A DNA stretch of 12,429 nt from the NCBI GenBank assembly GCA_946407715.1, contig CAMJPH010000074.1, forward strand, positions 1 through 12,429, in the 5' to 3' direction. The notes under the pieces are model-generated. The model had not been told where the DNA came from, made no database searches, and saw nothing but the letters and a program-made list of their open reading frames with translations. Shown here piece by piece: positions 1-6,079 of the stretch (position 1 is its first letter; each line of letters begins with the position of its first letter). The stretch is from an uncultured Bacteroidales bacterium (GTDB taxonomy: Bacteria; Bacteroidota; Bacteroidia; Bacteroidales; WCHB1-69). Position numbers and translations under genes: made by a program.

Positions 1-526
1 GGAAGCCCTCCTCGTGGAGCGGAATGCCGTTGAGCAGGGCGATCTGCGGAAGACCCTCGCCGTAATCGATGGTCTCCTTGGAAGTGGAAAGTGTGTTGTG
101 AACTAGGGGAACGGGATTCTCGGGGACTTGGTACACGGGAAGGTCGTGCAGGATGTAGTTGCCCACCGCTATGACGGAATCCACGAACGGCAGACTCAGG
201 ATTTGCGGCAGAATGGTGCTGTCGGGACAATAAATAGTGAAGGTGTTCATCCATTTCGAGACCGCCAAAGGCTGAATTTCAGGATGCAGAGCCAAAATCT
301 GCTGCTTGTATTGCGGATTGACGGGCAAGTCCTGTTCGATTATCGGAATATTGAAGCGGATGCGCTTGTCAATGGCGCGTTGCGAAAGATATTCTGATGG
401 ATTGTCAATGGAATAAGGGTTGTCGTTTTTGTCGCTTAAGTAAATACGATAACATGTGGGATTTTGTGCATATACGGTGGCTGCCAAACCAAACCATAGC
501 AGCAAAAAAAGCAGTTTTTTTATCAT
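1..526 (-). CDS. S8 family (subtilisin-like) serine peptidase, N-terminal part, cut by window edge
   Basis: The minus-strand frame from ATG 526-524 stays open to the window edge, giving 175 codons. It starts with a signal peptide (MIKKLLFLLLWFGLAATVYA, then QN). Next comes the N-terminal region I associate with Bacteroidales S8 peptidases: YRIYLSDKNDNPYSIDNP, then SQRAIDKR, then SKWMNTFTIY, then LPFVDSV, ending with an IALLNGIPLHEEGF segment that in this family lies just before the first catalytic block. The Asp/His/Ser triad is outside the window, so the catalytic assignment rests on N-terminal resemblance only. AGGAG sits about 5 nt before the ATG. The gene is divergent from the tRNA-Cys gene. 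Family members are exported, often through a C-terminal T9SS sorting domain that cannot be seen here; PorP-type genes nearby make that plausible but it is inference. Confidence 0.8.
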   Translation of the reverse strand, partial: MIKKLLFLLLWFGLAATVYAQNPTCYRIYLSDKNDNPYSIDNPSEYLSQRAIDKRIRFNIPIIEQDLPVNPQYKQQILALHPEIQPLAVSKWMNTFTIYCPDSTILPQILSLPFVDSVIAVGNYILHDLPVYQVPENPVPLVHNTLSTSKETIDYGEGLPQIALLNGIPLHEEGF

Positions 527-548
527 ATTTCTCCTTTATTAAGACCTG

Positions 549-556
549 CAAAAATA
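549..556 (-). promoter_or_regulatory. -7 box for the S8 peptidase gene
   Basis: On the minus strand this reads TATTTTTG, an exact match to the Bacteroidota -7 consensus TAnnTTTG, followed by CAGG. It lies 22 nt upstream of the peptidase start codon, leaving a short leader that contains AGGAG. I found no clear TTG-type -33 element at 19-21 nt spacing. Confidence 0.55.
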
Positions 557-649
557 CATTTTTTTGGTGAATTGTTGAGAGAGAAAGTGACAATTGATTC
601 CGCCAAATAATTTTTTTTCATTAGTATGTGGAGATTTCAAAAAAAAGTG

Positions 650-657
650 TATTTTTG
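650..657 (+). promoter_or_regulatory. -7 box for tRNA-Cys
   Basis: TATTTTTG matches TAnnTTTG and is followed by CCGC. It lies 15 nt upstream of the first base of the tRNA, so the precursor would have only a short 5' leader. The 14-mer TGTATTTTTGCCGC recurs before the glycosyltransferase gene. A -33 element is not obvious. Confidence 0.55.
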
Positions 658-672
658 CCGCTCCAAAATCAA

Positions 673-743
673 GGTCTCGTGGCCGAGTGGTTAGGTACCG
701 GTCTGCAAAACCGTTGACTCCAGTTCGAATCTGGACGAGACCT
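673..743 (+). tRNA. tRNA-Cys (anticodon GCA)
   Basis: A 71-nt cloverleaf can be drawn by eye. The acceptor stem GGTCTCG (673-679) pairs with CGAGACC (736-742). The D stem is GCC/GGT (682-684 with 694-696). The anticodon stem is CCGGT/ACCGT (698-702 with 710-714) with loop CTGCAAA and anticodon GCA at 705-707. The T stem is TCCAG/CTGGA around loop TTCGAAT. The discriminator base is T743, the U73 expected for cysteine tRNAs. CCA is not encoded. The outermost anticodon-stem pair (C698/T714) is a mismatch. The gene has its own promoter box and is followed at once by a strong hairpin, so it appears to be an independent transcription unit. Confidence 0.96.
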
Positions 744-744
744 C

Positions 745-783
745 AAAAATGTGGAGGCGATGTACAATCGTCTCCACATTTTT
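745..783 (+). terminator. Rho-independent-type terminator after tRNA-Cys
   Basis: A 17-bp inverted repeat (745-761 with 767-783, one G-T pair) closes a 5-nt loop GTACA. The left arm starts with five As and the right arm ends in a T run (779-784), so the hairpin has an A-tract/T-tract form able to stop transcription in either direction. It separates the tRNA from the glycosyltransferase promoter that starts 5 nt later. Confidence 0.85.
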
Positions 784-787
784 TATG

Positions 788-795
788 TATTTTTG
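788..795 (+). promoter_or_regulatory. -7 box very close to the glycosyltransferase start
   Basis: TATTTTTG followed by CCGCCG repeats the tRNA-Cys promoter core almost exactly. Only 8 nt separate it from the ATG at 804. With the usual few-base distance to the transcription start, the mRNA would be leaderless or nearly so. Confidence 0.55.
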
Positions 796-803
796 CCGCC
801 GTT

Positions 804-2459
804 ATGAAACCGCAGAAATTGTTCTATATCTTGCTGGTAATTTGGATGTTAGCGGATTTGCTACAGGCCATTTTCACCCCCGTGTTCTCAGACGAGGCCT
901 ACTATTCGCTTTATGGGCAGTTTCTCGACTGGGGCTACTACGACCACCCGCCAATGGTAGCATTGCTCACCGCTTTCAGCGGCACTCTTTTCAAAGGAAA
1001 TCTTTCCATTCGCTTCGCAACAGTGCTGCTCCACGGTGGAACCGTTTGGCTGGTATGGAGCACATTGTCTCATAAATTACTGACAAACAGAGATGTATGG
1101 ACATTCTTCGCTGTCGCCGCTTCTCTCGTGATGTTCTCTGTCTATGGTTTCATCACCACTCCTGACGCGCCATTGCTTTTCTTCACCGCACTCTTTTTCT
1201 ACCTCTATCGCCACTACCTTAACGCTCCGAACTGGCTGGTTGCCCTTTCGCTCGGCTTGACGATGGCTGCCATGTTCTATAGCAAATACATGGCTGTTCT
1301 CGTAGTCGGATTTGTCCTGCTCTCGAACCTCAAATTACTGAAAGACTACAAATTATGGATGGCGGTGTTGCTGACCGCCATACTATTCGTGCCGCATGTC
1401 ATCTGGCAAGTGCGCAACGGCTTCCCCAGCCTCCAATATCATCTGTTAGACAGAAATGAGGGTCTCCACCTGTTGCATCTACTGGAATATCTTCCCAATC
1501 AACTGTTAGTATTCAACCCTGTCTGCTTTTGTCTCGTCTTCTACCTTTGTTGGCAAAGGCGAAAAACAGACGACCTTTTTGAACGGGCCTGTCTTTTCAC
1601 CGCCACTGGTTTTATCCTCTTTTTCTGGGTGATGACTGTGAAAGACCATTCAGAGCCTCATTGGACGGTGGCGGCCTCCGTCCCAATGATTATCCTTCTT
1701 TGGCAGGAACTCCGTAAAGAGCAATGGCACAAATGGTTAACAAGGGGCATTTTGCCGGTATTCGTAATATTGACGCTCTTGCGGTTCGCCGCCCCACCCT
1801 TGATGAACAGAAATTTTCTGAATGTCCTTGGGGATCGGGAAAAGTTTGCGGTGATTCACGAATATTGTGGACATACCCCCGTCTTGTTCGTCGGCTCTTT
1901 CCAAGACCCTTCTTTATATCATTTTTACACTGGAGAGAAGACCTCCTCAATCGGCCCTTGTTACATCCGTCGGACACAGTTTGACATCTGGCAATTTGAC
2001 AAGGAGTTCCAGGGCAAGCCAGCGTATGTTTTGGACACCAAAGTTCACAAACGAAGACGAAAGAAAGGATATGACTTGATTGAAAAAGACGGTGTTGCTT
2101 TCCACCTTCATAAAACGGAATCGTTTCAGGGTGCGAACCGAATCCAAATTGACATTGACCGTTATCGCATTGTTGGGGATTCCCTTTATCTTGACCTTAC
2201 ATTGTCTAACCCCTACGGAATCCCGTTCATCTTTGAACACACTGAGTTTCCAATTACGATGAGTGCCGTGTATCTGCAGAAAGATGGCCGCATGCTTCGT
2301 CATTCCTGCCCTGTTCCTTCTGGCATTGTTATCCCTTCGGGTGGCAGCATTTCTCTTTCCACTGTCACAAAACACATCCCTGACGCACCGATATTGATTT
2401 GTCTGTATAACGGAGTCTGCCGGTCGGCGAACAGTAAACCATTAAAGCTTAACCCATGA
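804..2459 (+). CDS. GT-C glycosyltransferase, PMT/ArnT-like membrane protein
   Basis: The product is 551 aa with an N-terminal multi-pass membrane region of about 390 residues and a soluble, probably periplasmic, C-terminal part of about 160 residues. After the first membrane segment comes an acidic loop with D30-E31-A-Y-Y, then W43-G-Y-Y-D-H-P-P-M. This is the first extracytoplasmic loop of GT39/GT83-type enzymes (PMT and ArnT relatives), where the Asp is catalytic. Such enzymes move a sugar from a polyprenyl-phosphate donor to lipid A, another lipid or a protein; donor and acceptor cannot be read here. I chose the ATG at 804 because the open frame upstream (from 594) runs through the tRNA and its terminator. 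The stop overlaps the next start (ATGA at 2456-2459), so translation with the GtrA gene is probably coupled. Confidence 0.85.
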   Translation: MKPQKLFYILLVIWMLADLLQAIFTPVFSDEAYYSLYGQFLDWGYYDHPPMVALLTAFSGTLFKGNLSIRFATVLLHGGTVWLVWSTLSHKLLTNRDVWTFFAVAASLVMFSVYGFITTPDAPLLFFTALFFYLYRHYLNAPNWLVALSLGLTMAAMFYSKYMAVLVVGFVLLSNLKLLKDYKLWMAVLLTAILFVPHVIWQVRNGFPSLQYHLLDRNEGLHLLHLLEYLPNQLLVFNPVCFCLVFYLCWQRRKTDDLFERACLFTATGFILFFWVMTVKDHSEPHWTVAASVPMIILLWQELRKEQWHKWLTRGILPVFVILTLLRFAAPPLMNRNFLNVLGDREKFAVIHEYCGHTPVLFVGSFQDPSLYHFYTGEKTSSIGPCYIRRTQFDIWQFDKEFQGKPAYVLDTKVHKRRRKKGYDLIEKDGVAFHLHKTESFQGANRIQIDIDRYRIVGDSLYLDLTLSNPYGIPFIFEHTEFPITMSAVYLQKDGRMLRHSCPVPSGIVIPSGGSISLSTVTKHIPDAPILICLYNGVCRSANSKPLKLNP

Positions 2460-2839
2460 TTGACAGTGCTTTGATAGTGAAATTCCTGAAATTTTGCGTG
2501 GTCGGCTTTTCGGGCATGTTGGTCGATTTTGGCACCACATGGCTCTGCAAGGAGAAATTCGGCTGGAACAAGTACCTCTCCAACTCTATCGGCTTTGTGC
2601 TCGCCGCCACCAACAACTACCTCTGGAACCGCCTTTGGACCTTCCAAAGCACGAACAAAAACATCCCTGTTGAATATGGAAAATTCTTCCTAATTTCTGT
2701 CATCGGATTGGGAATCAACAATTTGGTTGTTTTCCTTCTCCACGGGAAACTGAAATTGAACTTTTACCTTGCTAAAATATTCGCCATTGGTATTGTCACC
2801 GTATGGAATTTCACGATGAATTATCTGCTTACGTTTTAA
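2456..2839 (+). CDS. GtrA family membrane protein (putative polyprenyl-P-sugar flippase)
   Basis: A 127-aa protein with four predicted membrane segments fits the GtrA-like family in length and layout. Helix 1 carries KFCVVGFSGMLVDFG. The second segment ends in NNYLWNRLWTFQS, the N-x-x-W-N-R-x-W-T-F signature of the family, and the C-terminus repeats it as WNFTMNYLLTF. Family members are thought to flip undecaprenyl-phosphate-linked sugars or assist the partner glycosyltransferase. Its 4-nt overlap with the upstream GT-C gene supports supply of the lipid-linked donor to that enzyme. The assignment to the family is firm; the substrate is unknown. Confidence 0.88.
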   Translation: MIDSALIVKFLKFCVVGFSGMLVDFGTTWLCKEKFGWNKYLSNSIGFVLAATNNYLWNRLWTFQSTNKNIPVEYGKFFLISVIGLGINNLVVFLLHGKLKLNFYLAKIFAIGIVTVWNFTMNYLLTF

Positions 2840-2849
2840 TTTCCGTTGC

Positions 2850-2877
2850 CAAGCGCTTGCCCCTGCCGGGGCCGCTT
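2850..2877 (+). other. GC-rich hairpin between the GtrA and PAP2 genes
   Basis: CAAGCGCTTG at 2850-2859 is a perfect 10-bp palindrome. It also lies in a larger imperfect fold: AAGCG (2851-2855) with CGCTT (2873-2877), and CCCC (2860-2863) with GGGG (2868-2871) around loop TGCC. No T run follows, so it is at best a weak terminator or an mRNA-stability hairpin within the operon. Confidence 0.35.
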
Positions 2878-2883
2878 AAGGAA

Positions 2884-2917
2884 TAAACCTTAAACTATAA
2901 CCCTAAACTATAAACTA
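2884..2917. repeat. Heptanucleotide repeat array A abutting the PAP2 start codon
   Basis: Five units run head to tail: TAAACCT, TAAACTA, TAACCC (6 nt), TAAACTA, TAAACTA. The last base of the last unit is the A of the PAP2 ATG. Read on the other strand the units are near GTTTATA and GTTTAAG, matching the array downstream of the radical SAM gene (10729-10798). No Shine-Dalgarno sequence is present, so this array occupies the whole translation initiation region. Confidence 0.6.
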
Positions 2918-3561
2918 TGACCGAACTTTTCCACTCTTCCGCATTCGACTGGGACAAAAACTTGTTCCAGTTCATCAACAGCCATAATTCGCCTTTCTGG
3001 GACAAGGTGATGTGGGTGATCACCAGTACCCAGTTCGGGTTGCTTTTTTCCCTGATTTTATCCCTGTTGATAGTCAATTTTTATCGCAAGCAGTCGTGGA
3101 AGATTTTGCTTCTTATAGCTGCTGTCACGCTGATGGCAGATGCGATAGGTGCGCGCGTCCTCAAACCCACGGTGCAGCGGCTGCGCCCTCCGCATGATGC
3201 CGAATATCATGGGGACTATCAAGTACACCTGCTTCAGAAACGAGACGGAACTTATTATAAGGGAGGCAAATACAGCTGTCCTTCGAATCATGCCATCAAC
3301 TATATGACCACGTCGCTGCTCTTTTTCTATTTCCTTCGGAAGAAGGTCAGGCGGCGGTGGCTATTGGCGGTGTTTGTTTTCGGAATAACCTTATTGAGCT
3401 GTTACAGCCGCATTTATGTAGGTGTTCATTATCCGTTCGATATCCTGTGCGGTTTGCTCATCGCCGCATTTTTGGCGGGATTGGTAATTACGATTTTGCG
3501 GTCTTTTGCGGCACGCAAGCCAAAAACCGTCTCCCGCACTTCGTCGGTTTCAAAAGAATGA
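2917..3561 (+). CDS. PAP2 family membrane phosphatase
   Basis: The 214-aa product has the three phosphatase signatures of the type 2 phosphatidic acid phosphatase family: K83-x6-R90-P91 (KPTVQRLRP), P122-S-N-H125 (usually PSGH), and S164-R-x5-H171-x3-D175 (SRIYVGVHYPFD). Hydrophobic segments flank them, so it is an integral membrane enzyme. Family members remove phosphate from lipid phosphates such as undecaprenyl pyrophosphate, phosphatidylglycerophosphate or lipid A. Position behind a GT-C transferase and GtrA suggests recycling of polyprenyl carriers or lipid A trimming; this is inference. No separate promoter was found, so it is probably transcribed from the promoter at 788. Its last ~44 codons, including motif 3 residues H171 and D175, are antisense to the end of the PD40 gene. 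Confidence 0.88.
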   Translation: MTELFHSSAFDWDKNLFQFINSHNSPFWDKVMWVITSTQFGLLFSLILSLLIVNFYRKQSWKILLLIAAVTLMADAIGARVLKPTVQRLRPPHDAEYHGDYQVHLLQKRDGTYYKGGKYSCPSNHAINYMTTSLLFFYFLRKKVRRRWLLAVFVFGITLLSCYSRIYVGVHYPFDILCGLLIAAFLAGLVITILRSFAARKPKTVSRTSSVSKE

Positions 3562-5051
3562 TTCACAGCACCTTCGGGTGAAATATACAACTGCAATCCC
3601 GGCTTTTCCCCCGAAAGATACGGGGAAAGATGGCCATTGTCAGCCTTTCGCAGATAATTCAGCAGACTGACAATCCTTCTGGAAGACAAATGCTTGTTAT
3701 ACTCGCTGTTGTGCAGCGGACTGGCGAATCCGCTGATAGCCAAATCCACAGTGTCGCCATTCTCCATGGCTTCGGTAAGATACTGTTGCAGAAGCAGTAA
3801 GCGTGCATAACCCGTCTGAACGGAGTCACGCATGAAGCCTGCCACCGCATACATTGCCCTGCGCTGCTCTTCACCGGTCAACCCCTGTCCTGATTTATGG
3901 ATATATTCTTGAATATCACCGATATACGTGTTGTATAGTTCTAAATAATCCTTTTCGGTCGTGTCGGAAACGGATTTTGGGTCGGGATAGTCGTTTTGGA
4001 AATAGAGCGTGATGGGCAACACGGAGGCGATTTTATCGTGTATGTCAGGTTCAAGAGACGGTACTGTTGTATCTTTTTGTGGATAAGACCATTGCAAATA
4101 GTATATATCGTTACAGCAGGTGTCGTCATCCACCATTTCGCGATAAGGTCTGTTTGAAGAGAGAAATCCACTCTTACCATCCTGATTTATCGTGAAATAG
4201 AAATCATTATAGACAGAATTGAACGGATGGTCAAGATGCTTCACATGTTGCCAGCGACCTAAAGCCCCTTCGCTGCAAAAGATGTCAAAATCCCCGATGC
4301 TATGATGTTCGTCCGAGCTGAAATACAGTATGTTATGTGATTTGTCATAAAAAGGGGTGACTTCTTCGCCCTCCGTATTGATGATGGGACCGAGATTTAC
4401 GGGGTCCTGATAATGTCCGTTCTTGACAATGGAATACCATATATCCAAATTTCCATAACCACCAGGACGGTCGGAAGCAAAATAAAGGATTTCGTAATCA
4501 GTCAGTTGCACTAAACATGGCTGCATAGAAGAACTTCCATTTTGGTTAATGGCGGAAGGGAGTTGCATGGGCTTTTTCCAGGTTCCTTTCTCTTTTTCCG
4601 ATTGCCATAAAGAACAACGAAGGTCACCATCACCCACTCTGACACAGCGAGTCAGAATCATCCGCTGCCCGTCTTCGCTCAGACAGAAGTTGCTGTTGAA
4701 GTACTTGGGATTGTTTACAGATGACGGCAGCGGTTTCGCAGGAGCAAACCTTTCATCCAAAAGGGCTTTGGATTCGTAAAGATAACAGTACCAGTTGGTT
4801 TCAAAGAAATGCTCGACATCCTCAGCGGCATCATTGCGCATGGCGGTGAACAGAAACGTGGAATCGGGTAGCAATTTGCCGGCATACTCCGAAAAATGGG
4901 AATTTATGGTCGCAGGCAAGGGTTTTATCGTCACGATAAGAGAATCATCTATGGGTAGAATGGTCGCACTATCGGTCTGCGCTCTTGAAGGAACCCACAA
5001 CGGAACCAACCAAGTGAAAATCCACAAAACCTTCAACAATCTATTCGTCAT
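3429..5051 (-). CDS. PD40 beta-propeller / OmpA-like envelope protein (T9SS-associated type)
   Basis: I start this 540-aa product at ATG 5051, which opens directly into a signal peptide (MTNRLLKVLWIFTWLVPLWV, then PSRAQ). A GTG at 5072 would add seven residues and overlap the upstream stop. Residues ~90-320 hold PD40 propeller repeats: YFASDRPGGYGNLDIWY, ILYFSSDEHHSIGDFDIF, and GFLSSNRPYR followed by a CCNDIYY blade. Residues ~330-525 resemble an OmpA-like peptidoglycan-binding region, with LPITLYFQNDYPDP, then ISGFASPLHNSEYNKHLSSRRI, and a C-terminal AAKDRKIVI. The propeller-plus-OmpA arrangement resembles T9SS protein PorE and related Bacteroidota proteins. It directly follows a PorP/SprF coding region, a common pairing, so I infer a shared envelope complex. 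The last 133 bp overlap the PAP2 gene. Confidence 0.82.
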   Translation of the reverse strand: MTNRLLKVLWIFTWLVPLWVPSRAQTDSATILPIDDSLIVTIKPLPATINSHFSEYAGKLLPDSTFLFTAMRNDAAEDVEHFFETNWYCYLYESKALLDERFAPAKPLPSSVNNPKYFNSNFCLSEDGQRMILTRCVRVGDGDLRCSLWQSEKEKGTWKKPMQLPSAINQNGSSSMQPCLVQLTDYEILYFASDRPGGYGNLDIWYSIVKNGHYQDPVNLGPIINTEGEEVTPFYDKSHNILYFSSDEHHSIGDFDIFCSEGALGRWQHVKHLDHPFNSVYNDFYFTINQDGKSGFLSSNRPYREMVDDDTCCNDIYYLQWSYPQKDTTVPSLEPDIHDKIASVLPITLYFQNDYPDPKSVSDTTEKDYLELYNTYIGDIQEYIHKSGQGLTGEEQRRAMYAVAGFMRDSVQTGYARLLLLQQYLTEAMENGDTVDLAISGFASPLHNSEYNKHLSSRRIVSLLNYLRKADNGHLSPYLSGEKPGLQLYISPEGAVNHSFETDEVRETVFGLRAAKDRKIVITNPAKNAAMSKPHRISNG

Positions 5052-5068
5052 ACGTCTCACGTCACAAA

Positions 5069-6079
5069 TCACATAATGTCATACGGGCACGGCTCTTTCC
5101 CAATCCTCGTAATCGTTCTTTTCTTGAATATGTACGAGATGGCGATTTCCATGCCGCCGCGTCCATGTGTGGCTACCACAAACGGTGACACGTTCACGTC
5201 ATACGCAATGGAAAAACGGAGATTCTGCCAGCTCACGAACCCGTTGAAAACCAGAGCATCGTTCCAGCGGTAAAGGATTCCGCCACCTAACGTATAAAGC
5301 GTGGTGTAACTGTTTTTCTTATTGAAATACTCCACGTTGCAACCGAACAAATACTCGCTGAAAGAACGCTGCCAGGATGCGTAAAGCATGGGTGACAAAG
5401 ACACCTCGCGGGTGAGGGCAATCTGAGAGTAAAAATGGGCGGTGTATTTCACGGGTAACCGCGCATCGGTTTCACCGAAACCGTAGAAAGGCATGTTGAT
5501 GTGCGATGCACTGACCGCCGCCCGCAGAAGAATGGTTTTAGTGGGCAAATAGCTCCAGAACACGCCCGCACCGAAATCCGCATACAATCGTTGGATAGTT
5601 TCAAAGTTCTCCCCTGCAGGAAGATACGGGTAAAAAATCCCATCCACAAACTGATTGTCCCAAGTGCTGAGGTCGAAATCGAAATGGTTGTTGATGATGC
5701 CGCCGTAAATGCCCAGCCCGATCTTGTGGCGACTGCGCCGACCGATGTTTTTGATGTACGACAGTGACAGAACAGCCTGCACGGAGCTATAGTTCACGTC
5801 GCCAGCCTTGTCGCCGTTGAAGGTGAGCCCGATGCCGAGCAGCTCCTGCCGTCGATTATTCTTATAGACCGCGCCATCGACTTCCGCACCCATGGTCAGG
5901 AACGGTTTGGTCACGGCAAGCCATTGCGACCGCATGATGACCCCTCCGCGCACAACTCCGTCGAAAGCAGCTGTCAACGCAGGGTTCACGCCAGTCGGAT
6001 TGGCGTAAAACTGGGAAAAATGATAATCTTGGGCGAAAGCTATCTTAAAAAAAAAAGTCAGAGCTGTCAGCAACAGCAT
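5069..6079 (-). CDS. PorP/SprF family T9SS membrane protein (probable internal start)
   Basis: From ATG 6079-6077 the same frame encodes a self-contained 336-aa protein. It opens with the signal peptide MLLLTALTFFFKIAFA then QDYHF. Then comes the PorP/SprF hallmark FSQFYANPTGVNPALTAAFDG, followed by alternating polar/hydrophobic beta-strands with aromatic ends, consistent with an outer-membrane barrel. PorP/SprF proteins are partners of T9SS or gliding machinery and anchor or help secrete surface proteins. The gene lies just before the PD40/OmpA-like gene, a frequent arrangement. GTG directly precedes the ATG, and GTGATG contains an out-of-frame TGA, so a TGATG stop-start junction would exist in another frame. 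The signal peptide codons contain a 10-T tract. Shine-Dalgarno signal is weak. Confidence 0.75.
   Translation of the reverse strand: MLLLTALTFFFKIAFAQDYHFSQFYANPTGVNPALTAAFDGVVRGGVIMRSQWLAVTKPFLTMGAEVDGAVYKNNRRQELLGIGLTFNGDKAGDVNYSSVQAVLSLSYIKNIGRRSRHKIGLGIYGGIINNHFDFDLSTWDNQFVDGIFYPYLPAGENFETIQRLYADFGAGVFWSYLPTKTILLRAAVSASHINMPFYGFGETDARLPVKYTAHFYSQIALTREVSLSPMLYASWQRSFSEYLFGCNVEYFNKKNSYTTLYTLGGGILYRWNDALVFNGFVSWQNLRFSIAYDVNVSPFVVATHGRGGMEIAISYIFKKRTITRIGKEPCPYDIM

Noticed and set aside
405..593. 62-codon minus-strand frame near the peptidase start
   Set aside because: It is in a different frame over the peptidase signal region and promoter, with low-complexity translation; the S8 frame explains this DNA.
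594..803. N-terminal 70-residue extension of the glycosyltransferase frame
   Set aside because: It reads through the tRNA-Cys gene, its terminator and the promoter at 788; the membrane protein starts naturally at ATG 804.
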